A DNA stretch of 64,000 bases from Phascolomyces articulosus (Eukaryota > Mucoromycota > Mucoromycetes > Mucorales > Lichtheimiaceae): positions 186,001-250,000 of the forward strand of contig JAIXMP010000002.1 in NCBI GenBank assembly GCA_025677815.1, given 5' to 3'. A program made the translations under genes and the position numbers. Below the pieces are notes generated by a model that saw nothing but the letters and a program-made list of their open reading frames with translations, searched no databases and was not told where the DNA came from. Positions 1-10,802 of this stretch are shown here, piece by piece (the stretch's first letter is position 1; the number at the start of each line of letters is the position of its first letter).

Positions 1-211
1 AAATGTAAATGCTTTAAATATGTATCTATTATTGAATTATGTCATGACATTACAAGTACGAAGTTAATAAACTTCGAGGCAGTGGTTGTATTATTACTAT
101 ACATACGGGATTGTAATATGTTAAAAAAAATTTGCTAAAAACCCTTCATAAATATATGTTTTAAAACTAATTTTATTATTGAGAACAAATTACTAGATAA
201 TACATATGAGA

Positions 212-1306
212 TTAAGGATTTACAAGGTAGACATCCGACATATTCTCCAATTGTAGATTTCTTCGTGGCATACGTTCAGCGAAGAATGTGTGGATGATAC
301 GCCATTCAGCTGGTGAGTTTGCCATTGTATGATCTTTGTTAGATATAAATACTTGAGTTGAAAGCGCATCTGGTGAACATAATCGTTGGATTTCTTGAAA
401 CTATAGAATATATTATATATTCTCAAGGAGTTAATTATATTGATATCATTTTTTAAACCTGACTTGTCCTGTACATTGCGTTCAGATCGATTTTACCTTC
501 TTTTCTGCTTTTACACGATTGCCAATAACTTCATCCTTTTCACCTTGAGTGACCAAGATATATCCACCATAGCCATTGTCAATCTTTTTATCGGTTCGTT
601 GTTCTTCCAATAAATAACCACTGATACTAATAACACCACCCAAATTTCGAATATTACCAAATAATGCTGCATCCAATGCTACCGTTCCTCCTTGTGAAAA
701 TCCAAACAAAAATATCCTTGGGGTTTCGAATCCACAATCATTAATCAAATGTTCCAATAATTCCGTCACCAGTTTCCGTGTACGTAATAATCCTTTCAAT
801 CGTGCAGGGTTTTCAGGTGTCAATACTAATATTAAAATACTATAATGATCAATGATCCATTTCTTCTTGGGTTTGATTCAAGTGCGTGTGTTTATCTTTG
901 GTATCAACTTACAGTCGCCTGTCAAAAAATCAAAACTTGGATGCCATTGATAACAACCGTCCATATAAGGAACAGGCTCTGGTGCTTGGATAGCAAGTGA
1001 TGCTGTTTGAGGAAGGTTGAGTTTTTTACCAAGTTGTGCAAATGGTCCTTTGGAATCACCTGAACAATTATAATAAATAAAAATTAAAACATGAGGATCA
1101 TTTGGAACAAAACCATTCTTCAGTATATATGCTGTGCGAAATATCCAAAAAAAAATATTACCAAGACCATGGAAAAGAATGAGTAAATTGTAATCGATCC
1201 CGTCAGCACTTGGTGAATAATCGAATTTTAATTGGCAGTTTGATTGCTTTGGTGGTGTTGCTTTGTTTTTTTGTGATTGAGGTGATTGAACGTTGATCGA
1301 TTGCAT
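212..1306 (-). CDS. LYPLA-type serine hydrolase (acyl-protein thioesterase / carboxylesterase family)
   Basis: Alpha/beta hydrolase of the phospholipase/carboxylesterase (Abhydrolase_2) family, expected to cleave acyl esters or thioesters in the cytosol. Four exons join in phase: 1306-1162, 1059-913, 825-497 and 400-212, giving 269 aa. The spliced oxyanion region reads HGLGDSKGPF, the nucleophile elbow is GFSQGG (Ser in GxSxG), and the last exon supplies the catalytic His in KDHTMANSPAEWR. The first intron is 102 nt and happens to be readable in frame, so an unspliced reading hides it. The last exon also reads openly in a second frame that looks similar to the family, but only the phase-0 frame continues from exon 3 and reaches the His. 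Family membership is firm. The substrate is not: it could be an acyl-protein thioesterase or a general carboxylesterase. Confidence 0.87.
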
Positions 1307-1499
1307 TTTGTAAAATAATATATAAGCTGTTTAAGAGTAGTAAAGAAAAACGCAAGTGACGAAAATTCGGTTTTAATTTTTTTTTTCTGCATTTTTATGC
1401 GAAAACAAATATTACAATTGACACGTCAAAAAAATACTTTATTGGATAATATACACACTAATATACTGTTACAAGGTAGATGAGCTATTATATGGTTTA

Positions 1500-2400
1500 C
1501 AGTATAATGTGAAGTAAGAGGATAGTAGCTGACCAAGGAGCAAATGTATACCCAAATTCAGTTTCACTATTCAAACAGAAAATCGATTCCTCTGGTTTAA
1601 CAGAAGTAGATTCCTTTGTATTTTCGAGTTCCAAACTATCACCAGTAATTAATCAAGCAACACTAGTGTGAACTTTCAAACCATTAGAATTGAATGTAAC
1701 AGGTTGCTCAGGGGCACTGATATTGGCAGCCTTGATTCTTGATCTGCAGTGGCGATAACCTTCACGTCAGGATAAGCTTCTCGGATAGCACCAAACTATA
1801 CACGGTAACGCTATTCATAGGTATCACTGAGCCAATCTTCGTTACTAATTTCCACATAATTTATCTGGAATGGTTCTTCGCAGCCATGCGAAGCTCGCAG
1901 AGCACTATATTTAGTCTCTGTTGAACCAATCAAATACTCAAGCTCATCTAAAGCCTCTTGAAAAATTGAACCTTATCATCGATCTTCAGGAACAGAATCA
2001 CCTTGCAAAGAATAATAGCCAACGTATACATCCATAATAGGTTCCATATCCAAGTCTTCACACTACAATTATAAATTTAGATGAACTTAAAAAAAGAACT
2101 TTAGTATATATGTATGTTGTTATTAATACAATAAATTGAGTACGTATAAGCAACATGTACCATGTACATTTATGACCAAGAAAATCTTGAACATTAGCAT
2201 TCCAACTAAAAAATTAGGAACAAGTCATACTAAGCACCTTATTTCTTAAGAAAAAAAAAAGAACAATTTTACTCACTAGTTCCAGTCTCCCATACCTCTA
2301 ATAATACTCTCCTTCGAAGGACATCATAATGAAAAACCCCACCAACAGTTTCACTTCACTTCTAGCCCCAATCAACATATTAGCCTTCTAAATTATTTCC
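1500..2400 (-). pseudogene. Decayed GH51 alpha-L-arabinofuranosidase
   Basis: No open frame spans this stretch, but the minus strand keeps a run of GH51 landmarks in the right order. PSGNNLEG lies at about 2400-2370. EPIMDVYVGYYSLQGDSVP lies at about 2055-1990. [23 protein letters not shown] and then YVEISNEDW (the N-E pair that carries the acid/base Glu in GH51) lie at about 1960-1835. A C-terminal FGYTFAPWSATIL lies near 1540. TGA, TAA and TAG stops and frame jumps break it, for example after VPEDR and after SDTYE. No intact paralogue is present in the window. Family identification is confident; the outer limits are approximate. Confidence 0.78.
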
Positions 2401-2419
2401 ACTTGGGAATCAATTATTA

Positions 2420-3073
2420 CAAGTTTATATATAAATCATCTCGTTAAAAATAGCTTATAATTTAACCTATACGATGAAAATGTTTTGTTTTAATTAACAT
2501 CTCCTTTGAACACAGCATCCGGTTGGACATATTTGTTCGAGACAGTTCATACGTGTATATAAGAAAAATATAAAAAAACTCTGTAGTTGTGGTGGCAGGG
2601 AAAAGGTCAAAGGAAAATTTAACCTATACAGCATTTTGCGTTTGATTACGGAATACAAATCCTACAATTTTTCATATACGATTGATGGTTTTATCCATTA
2701 ATAAAAGTTAGACTTATTCGCATATGAGAGGAGACTTTGATCAGTAACAGGTACTGTAATTTTGTTCGTTAATAAATAGTGAGGTTATTTGCTTGTAAAA
2801 GAAAACTTTACTTGTTAATGAAAAAAGTGTTTTTTCGCATATGAAGACAAGTTTTTTCATATATAAATGGCGATATTGTACACAAGTGAAGATTGACAAT
2901 GTTCGCTAGTGAAGGTCAAGATATTTCACAAATGATAAGAACGTAAATAAAAAATAATAATAATAATGTTCTTTATTAAGCATGTTTATTGAACACTACT
3001 GCTCTTTTTTTATGATTTTATTCCTTTATACTTTCAAAATTATCCTTCCACCAGAAAATATCTTATGCCACGT
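2420..3073. other. Intergenic, AT-rich
   Basis: No conserved coding segment seen on either strand. It separates the dead GH51 gene from the 3' end of the MFS gene. Confidence 0.6.
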
Positions 3074-5605
3074 TTATTGAAAACTATTGGACTTCTCCCT
3101 TTTTTCACCTAAATATATACCCACAAATGGAGTAATTAATAATAAGAAACAACCCGAGACAATGCTGAGCCAAAAGAATCCTATGGAACCATACAGATAT
3201 CCACCTACGATTGGACCAATAAAGTTTCCTGTATATATGCAATATAGTATGATGATAATATGGTATGATTATTAGTAAATGATAAACGAGGTCGTATATC
3301 AAAACTCAAAAAAGACTATTGCATTAGTAACATGACTTACCAAAAAGAAAAACACCACTTATAACGCCATATCCACGTCCAGTTCCACTATCACCATCGC
3401 CACCCATGAGTTTTTCTAATGTGTGTGATACTTCAGGAAATGCAGGAGGATAATACATAGACATTGCAAAGCCCATTACTATAAGTAGTACAATAAGTGG
3501 AGCGATTCCTCCAACTGTTTCATAACTAGGTACACCCAAAACTCCCATACAAACAGCAGTAATAAACATAGTTCCTGAGCAAAGCCACTTTGGACCGTAG
3601 CGATCATATATATGTCCAGCAAGTGGTACAGAAATAAACGAAGGAATCACCTGGCCAAGATAAACAAGGCCAATTTGGCTTGGTGTATATCCCCACGTAT
3701 TTGCAAGATGAGGTGGTATTGTTGGCTATAAACATTATGTTTTATTTTAAATAATAAGTAATAATATTATAAATGAGGTATGCAACAAAAAGATTTGGTA
3801 ACTATATGATAGTAAATATTACCTCCAAAACACTGGTACCAAAGCCCTCACAAAATGCAAGAAGCAAAGCCGCAACAATACGAGTATTACATAAAAATTG
3901 TACCATTTGAAGAGTGCCTACTTTCTTTTTTTGGGTGTAATATGGTTCTAAACAAAGTTGTCCCTGATTGAATATACATTGGTGATGGTCTTCGTTATCA
4001 TTTTCGATTTCCTCGATATAACTCGTATCATATTGTGCGATATGTTGATTCTCCTTAATCTTTCCTGTCCTGTTATGGGTGGTGCCATCTGTACCATAAT
4101 TTCTCCCTGTGGATTGGTTTTTTTGTGACATGAATCGAGCAACGTTATTGTTGTCCCTTCCTGCCTGCTGCTCCTGGTCATCATTATATCTGGTGTTTAT
4201 TTGCTTCTGTTGATTTAAGCCACTTGCTGTAGTCTGTGGTTCAGAAAACCAATCCTCTGGATTATTTCGACGTTCTACCAAATAGAAACGAAGAAATAAG
4301 TCGATACCAGCAAGCATAATACAAAAACTGAAAGGGCCGCGATAACCGAATCGATCAAAAAGGCCTATTTTTTATAGAATATATTTCAGCAACATCAGAA
4401 AACATTGATATTATTTAAACTATTAATTTTTATTTATGTAGTACTTACCACCTACGACAGAGTATAGTACAGTAGGGTATTGTGTTTTTAGTATACAAAC
4501 GGGTTATTATTTGAAACATCAACTGTTTTTATCAATTTTTCATTTGATTGCATTTATTAAAAATAACACACACCTCCTATTGGTGATCCAGCGGCCATAC
4601 CAACTCTTTGAGATAATAAAACTCTTCCCATCTAATTATAAGATCAAGAAAAAATCAATATAAAAAATTTTTGGCAAAGAAATTATATATTGTTTTTTTT
4701 ATATATACTATGATAAATGTGAAAGTATAATTATAACCTGAGTGCCCAGAACATCGGGTGGGAATGTATCCGATATGAGAACCATTGAAAATGTCCAAAC
4801 ACACCCTTCTGATAAACCTTGTAGTAGTCGTGCAAGTGAAAACATCCAAAACTGTGTTGCAAATAAAAAGAGAAACGTATACCCAAACAAGGCAACAATT
4901 CCTAGTAACATGATTGTTCGACGATGTCTAGTTTTATCACCTATAATAAATGTAAAAACAAGCCATTTCATATCATCCTCATTAAGTAAAAAAAAATATA
5001 TTTAACAAAATAATTATACAATGCTTATTACTGTCAATGGTATAAATTACAGACCTATATATCCAAATATTGGACATGAAAATGCAGCAGCAACAGAAAA
5101 TAACGCCAAAAGTATCCCTGCATCTCGAGATGCATCACCAGAAACCTCGGTTGGCCTATAAGGAGACTTTGCGTTTGTATTTTGAGGAGATATATCTTTG
5201 TTGTGGATTTCATCGAGAATAAATGGAGCTAATTAAGTTATGCATATTATTATTGTTTAGTAGTTACAAAAAATATAAAGTTATCAGTGAAAGTTTACAC
5301 TACTATATTGCACACAGGTATTTATTACATTGATTTTTATGTAAATGGCCTTTAGTTTTCTGTCAAAAATCGATAAATTACCTATAGGGATGATAATGCT
5401 ATAAATTAATGCCTTTAAGATGTTGTTATTAGCATATTTTATTCTCTTAAGAAAGCTTAATACATAAGCACATCTAATATGTATATTATATTATACTTCT
5501 GCTTACCCCTGTTAACAATGAGAAACTGGCAGTGACCAAGACGTAAAGATCGGATGACCTATACTTCACCAAAAAAGGTGGTTTTTTGGATATATTACTG
5601 TTCAA
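3074..5605 (-). CDS. Major facilitator superfamily transporter (DHA1 / SLC18-like)
   Basis: Polytopic membrane transporter assembled from at least eight exons: about 5605-5517, 5412-5382, 5228-5055, 4940-4737, 4631-4574, 4364-3823, 3725-3341 and 3228-3074. TM1 comes from SDLYVLVTASFSLLTG joined to ALIYSIIIPIAPFILDEIH. The loop between TM2 and TM3 has the MFS-typical GDKTRHRRTIML, followed by LARLLQGLSEG. A long hydrophilic central loop (about 4290-3930) is rich in Q, N and D and probably divides the two six-helix halves. The second half includes SVPLAGHIYDRYGPKW and ends GIYLGEKREKS. The substrate is unknown; resemblance to vesicular amine / drug:proton antiporters is inference. No in-frame ATG was found upstream of TM1, so the 5' exon is unresolved. 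Confidence 0.78.
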
Positions 5606-5619
5606 CAACTTTTGTTCCC

Positions 5620-6741
5620 TATTATAAATTGTAACATAGTATTATTATAAGAATATTGCAGTAATAGCTAATAAAACGACCATGTTGTTGCAAGCGGATC
5701 AAATACTTGTTTATTGTTATCATTATTACTACTTGTGCTAAATGTTTAATACTTACTGTTTTATACTTGTCATTATTTTGAAAGTAGTTTACGTATAAGA
5801 AAAAGTTTCAAAAAGTCGATTCTATGTTTTTAAATACATTTTGTTCTTGGTTACTTTTTGGCGTTTCTTAATTGACATTACGTAGAAAATTTCAATGATT
5901 CTTTTTGTTGGTACAAATATCACATGTTCTATATTACTTTTAAACTTTTCTTTGTTTGATGTTTCAACTAAAGTTTTATTCCCACTCTCTCTCCTGAGCT
6001 TGAGATCTTTTGTATTGGATTGGGGATTGATGGACCAGATCCTTGGCCTGGTGATCCGTGAGCCAAAGTTGACTTGACCGTTATTAAATATAATCTGTGG
6101 GAAGAAAAAAGCATGAATGAAAATCTAATACTCATGACTCTAATCAACGTATGTCATTATAAACTCTACAAATTGCATATCACTAATGGTACTGTCTATA
6201 TATATTGGTAGGATTGTTGCCTTTTTAACAAGTCAAAATGTATATCTTCTTATTGATGGGTTGATGTATATTTTTTCCCCATTCAATTTACATGTTCTAT
6301 ACACAAAGACATGAATATATTATAGATAGATATATGTATACCAAATTTCTTACCATAGTAAATAATTCAACAATATAAACACAGGACACATAATATAAAT
6401 GAAATAAATATAGGATGTACAAAAGAGAAAAAAAAAGCTTTAATTTGTATACAATGGGAAGGGGGAGAAAAGGTGAATTTGTGTTTGCGGTGTTGAAGGT
6501 GATGAAATGCAAAAAAGAGAAATTATAAAAAACGAAAATAAGAAGAAAAAAAACTCGATAAAAAGAAAAAAGAAATGCATCAATTTTGTATAAAAAACTA
6601 GATAAAAAAAGAATGGTTGTTCTTAGGTTATTTTGGAAGTTGTCATGTTTTGTATATGAAGAAGAAAAGAGTAAGAAGTGCAAGAATAGAAATAGTAAAA
6701 AAAAATTAACAGCAAATAAGAAACATTAGAATGCATTAGAT
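5620..6741. other. Intergenic between the MFS gene and NOP58
   Basis: Contains the unresolved 5' end of the MFS gene and the 3' flank of NOP58. The open frames here are low-complexity and unsupported. Confidence 0.5.
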
Positions 6742-8501
6742 TTAGTCCTTGCTCTTCTTCTTCTTTTCTTTCTTATCCTTCTTTTCCTTCTTGTCCTTTT
6801 TATCCTTCTTTTCCTTCTTTGCTTTCTTGGGTTCTGATTCTTCAGCTTCATCCAATTTTCGCTTAGCAGAGGATGGTTCAGGAGATTCGGATGCTGGTTC
6901 TTCTGCCTTGGCAGGTTCTACTGCTGCTTCTGTCATGACAGCATCGGATTGGCTGTTGTATTGTGTAGGTTTATTGAACTTGAACTTTTGTTGCTTCATC
7001 GAAGATCGATCACGGTTGGCGCGTGCGTTATGACCACTTTCGAGCATACGAATACGTGCCTCCACTTTTGTACGTCCTTCAATACCAACATCAGCTGTTT
7101 CTGTTTCACCCAAAGCATCCACTCTAAGAGCAATGGCAGTCTTTGTAGCCAACATTCTTGCGACCTTAGCCTTCGATTTAGGTCCAGCTTGACCAACGAG
7201 AGATGCATGATAAATTAAACCATACTTGGGAGTGTTGTGCTTAGTCTTGAGAGCACGGAAAAGAGCCTTTTCAGCGCCCAAAATTTGAATGGTGGAAGCA
7301 GGTTGCTTGGCAAGGTTCATGAGCGAACCAGCATGAGCAATAAGACGAGCACCGACAAGTTCACCAACAAGGGATGTCAAATTGGGAGCAATAGCTAAAA
7401 AGATGGTTTTTATCATGAGTTGTCTAGTTCCCATGCCTTTCCTTTTTCCAAACTAAATAAACAAAATATATTCATACCATTCATACGGTTTTTAAGGTAA
7501 TCGTACAATTGAGCACGGTATTCAGAAATGTTAATGACTTGGTCGCACAAACTGTGGATGTTTTCAAGATCTTCATCAGAAATTTCAGTACCCATGGAGA
7601 TTTCAGCAGCATCTTTGACTTCAGCTTCTAATTCTTCAGGCAAGATAGCAGACAAATCGGTGGAGCTGGCGTTGGTACGGAAACCAATGGCCTTGACAAC
7701 CTTGGCATAAGCAAGATTATCAATAATGATCTTGCCCATTTCAGGGAAGTGCCAACCATACCATTCCTTGACACGCATAGCATAAGTGTTCAATTCCTTG
7801 TCAAGATCATCCAAAAGACCAATAGCTTGAACAATCATGGTATCCACCTTATCAGGGCTGAACTTAAGTTTATAACGTGAGAGAGAGTGAGAAAGACCAA
7901 GAGACATGGCGTTCAAATCAGAGTGAGAAAGACCTGTAACGAGGGATTCAAATTGTTCACGGATACCACGGTAAAGATCCAACACACTCGAATCAGACAT
8001 GACGCTAATACCCAACTTTTTGTTCAATGCACTACCTATTGAATCCTCAATATCATTATTGATTAGCATAGCGATTGATGGAATGATACTATGGTATAAA
8101 TAGCAAAAAAACACGTTGATATTTACCAAGCTTAGCATCGCCAACAATGAGCTTTTCTTTCTTCATTTCCTTTTCAGAGATCTCGCTAGACAAAAACTTT
8201 TTCAAATTCTTTGGGATTTTGCCTTCAACAATACCGGTAACAGCGGACAAGGCATCGGTGGTGTTTTCAAACTTGGAGAAAGCCTTCAACTTGAGACTAA
8301 AATAAATAATTATAAAAATAAAGCGTTATTATTTTTCCTGTCAAATGTCAAAAATAATAGAGTTTGGTGTAAGATTTACGTTTTGTTGGCTTGATCGGGA
8401 GTTTCAAAGTCTTTCCAGATATTTTCAGGTTTTTCTATTTTCTTATCGTCGACAAGCTTGAATAAAGCATAGCCTGCGGCTGTTTCATAAAGGACCAACA
8501 T
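6742..8501 (-). CDS. NOP58: NOP58, box C/D snoRNP core protein
   Basis: Nucleolar protein of box C/D snoRNPs that guide rRNA 2'-O-methylation. Exons 8501-8380, 8296-8127, 8035-7478 and 7394-6742 join in phase to 500 aa. It starts [16 protein letters not shown], the conserved NOP58 N-terminus. The coiled-coil / Nop domain follows, with [13 protein letters not shown] and [19 protein letters not shown]; the latter is created by the last splice and contains the RNA/15.5K-binding Nop core. The C-terminus is a Lys/Asp/Glu-rich tail ([14 protein letters not shown]) typical of NOP56/NOP58 and used for nucleolar targeting. The N-terminal residues and total length favour NOP58 over NOP56. Confidence 0.95.
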
Positions 8502-8810
8502 GGGTAAAAAGAATTAAGGTTGTGTGTGTTGAGGGAAAAGGTTGAGAGTTTTTTTTTTTTGCTGGTACACGACGACAAGAAAAAAAAAAGTTGACAAAAA
8601 GGCCGAACCACAATTTTTCAATTTCATAAGCCACCTTTCATCACCCATTTTAGGAAGGCAGTGACTTGGGTGTTAAAATGGAGTTCGGATAATTGATGGA
8701 CCGTTTCTGCATAATCATTCGCATGAATACATAAAAATAATCGACTGTTTCATTCAAAAGTTGTCTTTCTCTTTTCCTTTTTCCTTTTTTTTTCACACCA
8801 CTTTTTTCCC
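8502..8810. promoter_or_regulatory. Shared head-to-head intergenic region
   Basis: A 309-bp gap separates the start codons of NOP58 (-) and the membrane-anchored orphan (+), so both promoters must lie here or in the first introns. It contains homopurine/homopyrimidine tracts. I saw no certain TATA box. Confidence 0.45.
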
Positions 8811-10634
8811 ATGATGAATAGCGAAAAACAATCAAATAATTTACCAGAATATAGTCCTTCTTGGCAACAGCAACAAGAAGAACAAGCTCAACGACGAGGT
8901 ATATTCATTGCAATATGGAAAAGAAAACTTTATACTTGAAAAAGAAATCGAAACTTATTTCTCGTGACACCCTTGTGTTGTGTGATACATAATATAGGTC
9001 GTTGGCGATGGTGGAAAATCTTATTATTTACCAGTACAATTGGTTTATTAACCTACACTCAAATGGATAACATTGCTTGGCTCAAACGAGTACGTATTAT
9101 AGCATTAAAGATATTGGTGGCTTATTTTTTATTTAGTAGTGTGGTAAATAATAACAGTAATGGTGATGATGATGTTCATTTTTATTTTTATGCGTAGACG
9201 TTGGCTGGAGAAACAGAACATGAAATGGTAGATCTAGGTTTCCCTGCACATGTAGCTCAGATGCAAGGCCCTGAGGATCTAAGTATATTTGTACAAGATC
9301 TACAGAAAATGTTTGGCGAAGAGAGAGGATGTGCACATCATCATAAAGATCAAGTCATGGAATGTGGTGCTGGACATAACAATCCTCATTGTGGAAAATT
9401 TTCGATTGCTTTCCCTCCTGGTATATTAAAAGATACTTCAATTTTTATGATAATGCACTGGAAGAGTCAAGAACAACAGTGAAACTAATAAATACAAACA
9501 AACAAATAGAGTATGCACGACATCCACGTCCTCCTCGTCGACATGAAACATTCTGTAAACCCGAAGAACTGTTGGCATCTTCTTCCATCTTTACATTTTC
9601 ACCTGATGAATATAAGCGTGCAGCTGTCTATTTGGATGGTGCCTTTTCTCATGGTGGTGTTGTCACTGTTGACCGAGCAAGTGAAGATGATTCTAATGAA
9701 GATATTAAAGTGAATGTAACAACTTTTGTTGGCCGTAAAGAATTAAAAGATGCTGTATCTATTTCTGGTTTTGATCATGAAGGCCAATACAGGTAATATA
9801 TATACCAATGGAGAAAAAAAAAAGATCATCAATGAGTATGTGCCACTCATTTTTTAACACCTTACATTTTAGTGTTCAAGTCAAGCGCAAGGGTGGTCAT
9901 CGTCGCTCGCATCATAAGCCGCCAGTCAAGGAAGATTGTGTAACCTATTCAATTCGCGTAGTCTTTCCATCTCATTTGGAATCTTATGAAGACTTGAATT
10001 TGCATATCAAAAAGGCATTACGAATTCATACAACAACAGAGCTGAGCAAGTTGCACTTTGGTGCTTTTAAAGCTGGTGTTGGACATGGTGCTATTCACTT
10101 TTCGGTAATACATACGGCTTTTTATTTATTTATTAGTAGGATGCTATTAACTTTTTATGGAACTGGTTTGATTAATTAGCTACTCTGTGTTATATTGTTT
10201 TATTTATATAGGATGTGAAAGCAGACACAATCTATCTTGCTACTCTTTATGGTGTTGTATTAGGAGATTATTCTCCCGATAAGGTGTTTGCCAGTGCTGC
10301 TGTTCATGGTGCTAGTAAAGTCAAAATCCACCCTGGCTCAGATAGTGTGAACATTACATCTGCTGCTGTGGTGGGTCCTGCTAGCGCGGAATTACCTGCA
10401 GATGGATTTGCTGGAAACTTTGTGGTCTCTAGTTGGACAGGATCACCTATTGTTGAAGCACCTAATCCAGATGATGTTCATGTTGTCAAGAATCGATATA
10501 CGTATAAGGCTGGATATTATAAGGAACAAAATACTGAATCCAATGTTGTTGTTAGTTCCAGACATGGTGATAGTGAATTACTTTTCAAAAATTATGATGA
10601 TGATACAGCTGATCTTTATCAATTCATGTATTGA
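8811..10634 (+). CDS. Single-pass membrane protein with a large beta-rich outer domain, function unknown
   Basis: Exons 8811-8898, 8998-9089, 9198-9792, 9873-10104 and 10212-10634. The protein has a short Gln-rich N-terminal tail, a membrane anchor (KILLFTSTIGLLTYTQ, residues about 35-50) and about 420 residues beyond it, so it looks like a type II membrane protein. The C-terminal half is a series of short hydrophobic/Gly-Ser strands (YLATLYGVVLGDYS, ASAAVHGASKVKIHPGSD, NITSAAVVGPASAELP) that resembles the parallel beta-helix of DUF4097-type adhesin-like domains; this is inference from pattern only. The exons sum to one base short of a whole frame. The lesion is at the T run 9442-9446, where ..LKDTSIF must shift to reach YDNALEESRTT. 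With that allowance it is about 476 aa. Convergent with AP-4 epsilon downstream. Confidence 0.75.
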
Positions 10635-10802
10635 TATTAGTGATCCTCAATATTTTCCTCAGTCGATCGAAAAAACACACAAACAAAAATTATATATAGG
10701 ATAAATAGTAACGAATAAAAAAAAATCACATGGCTATTATATTTTGTGAATTTATTTTAATAATTTCTTTGGATGGAATAAATATAAATGGATGGTTTAT
10801 TA

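Noticed and set aside
300..426. Apparent frameshift in the last exon of the LYPLA-type hydrolase
   Set aside because: A second open frame resembles the family for some residues, but the phase-0 frame from the acceptor at 401-402 reads through to the catalytic His and stop without any shift.
6297..6683. Minus-strand 128-codon open frame rich in Phe and Leu
   Set aside because: Composition follows the A/T runs of the NOP58 3' flank; no domain or conservation visible.
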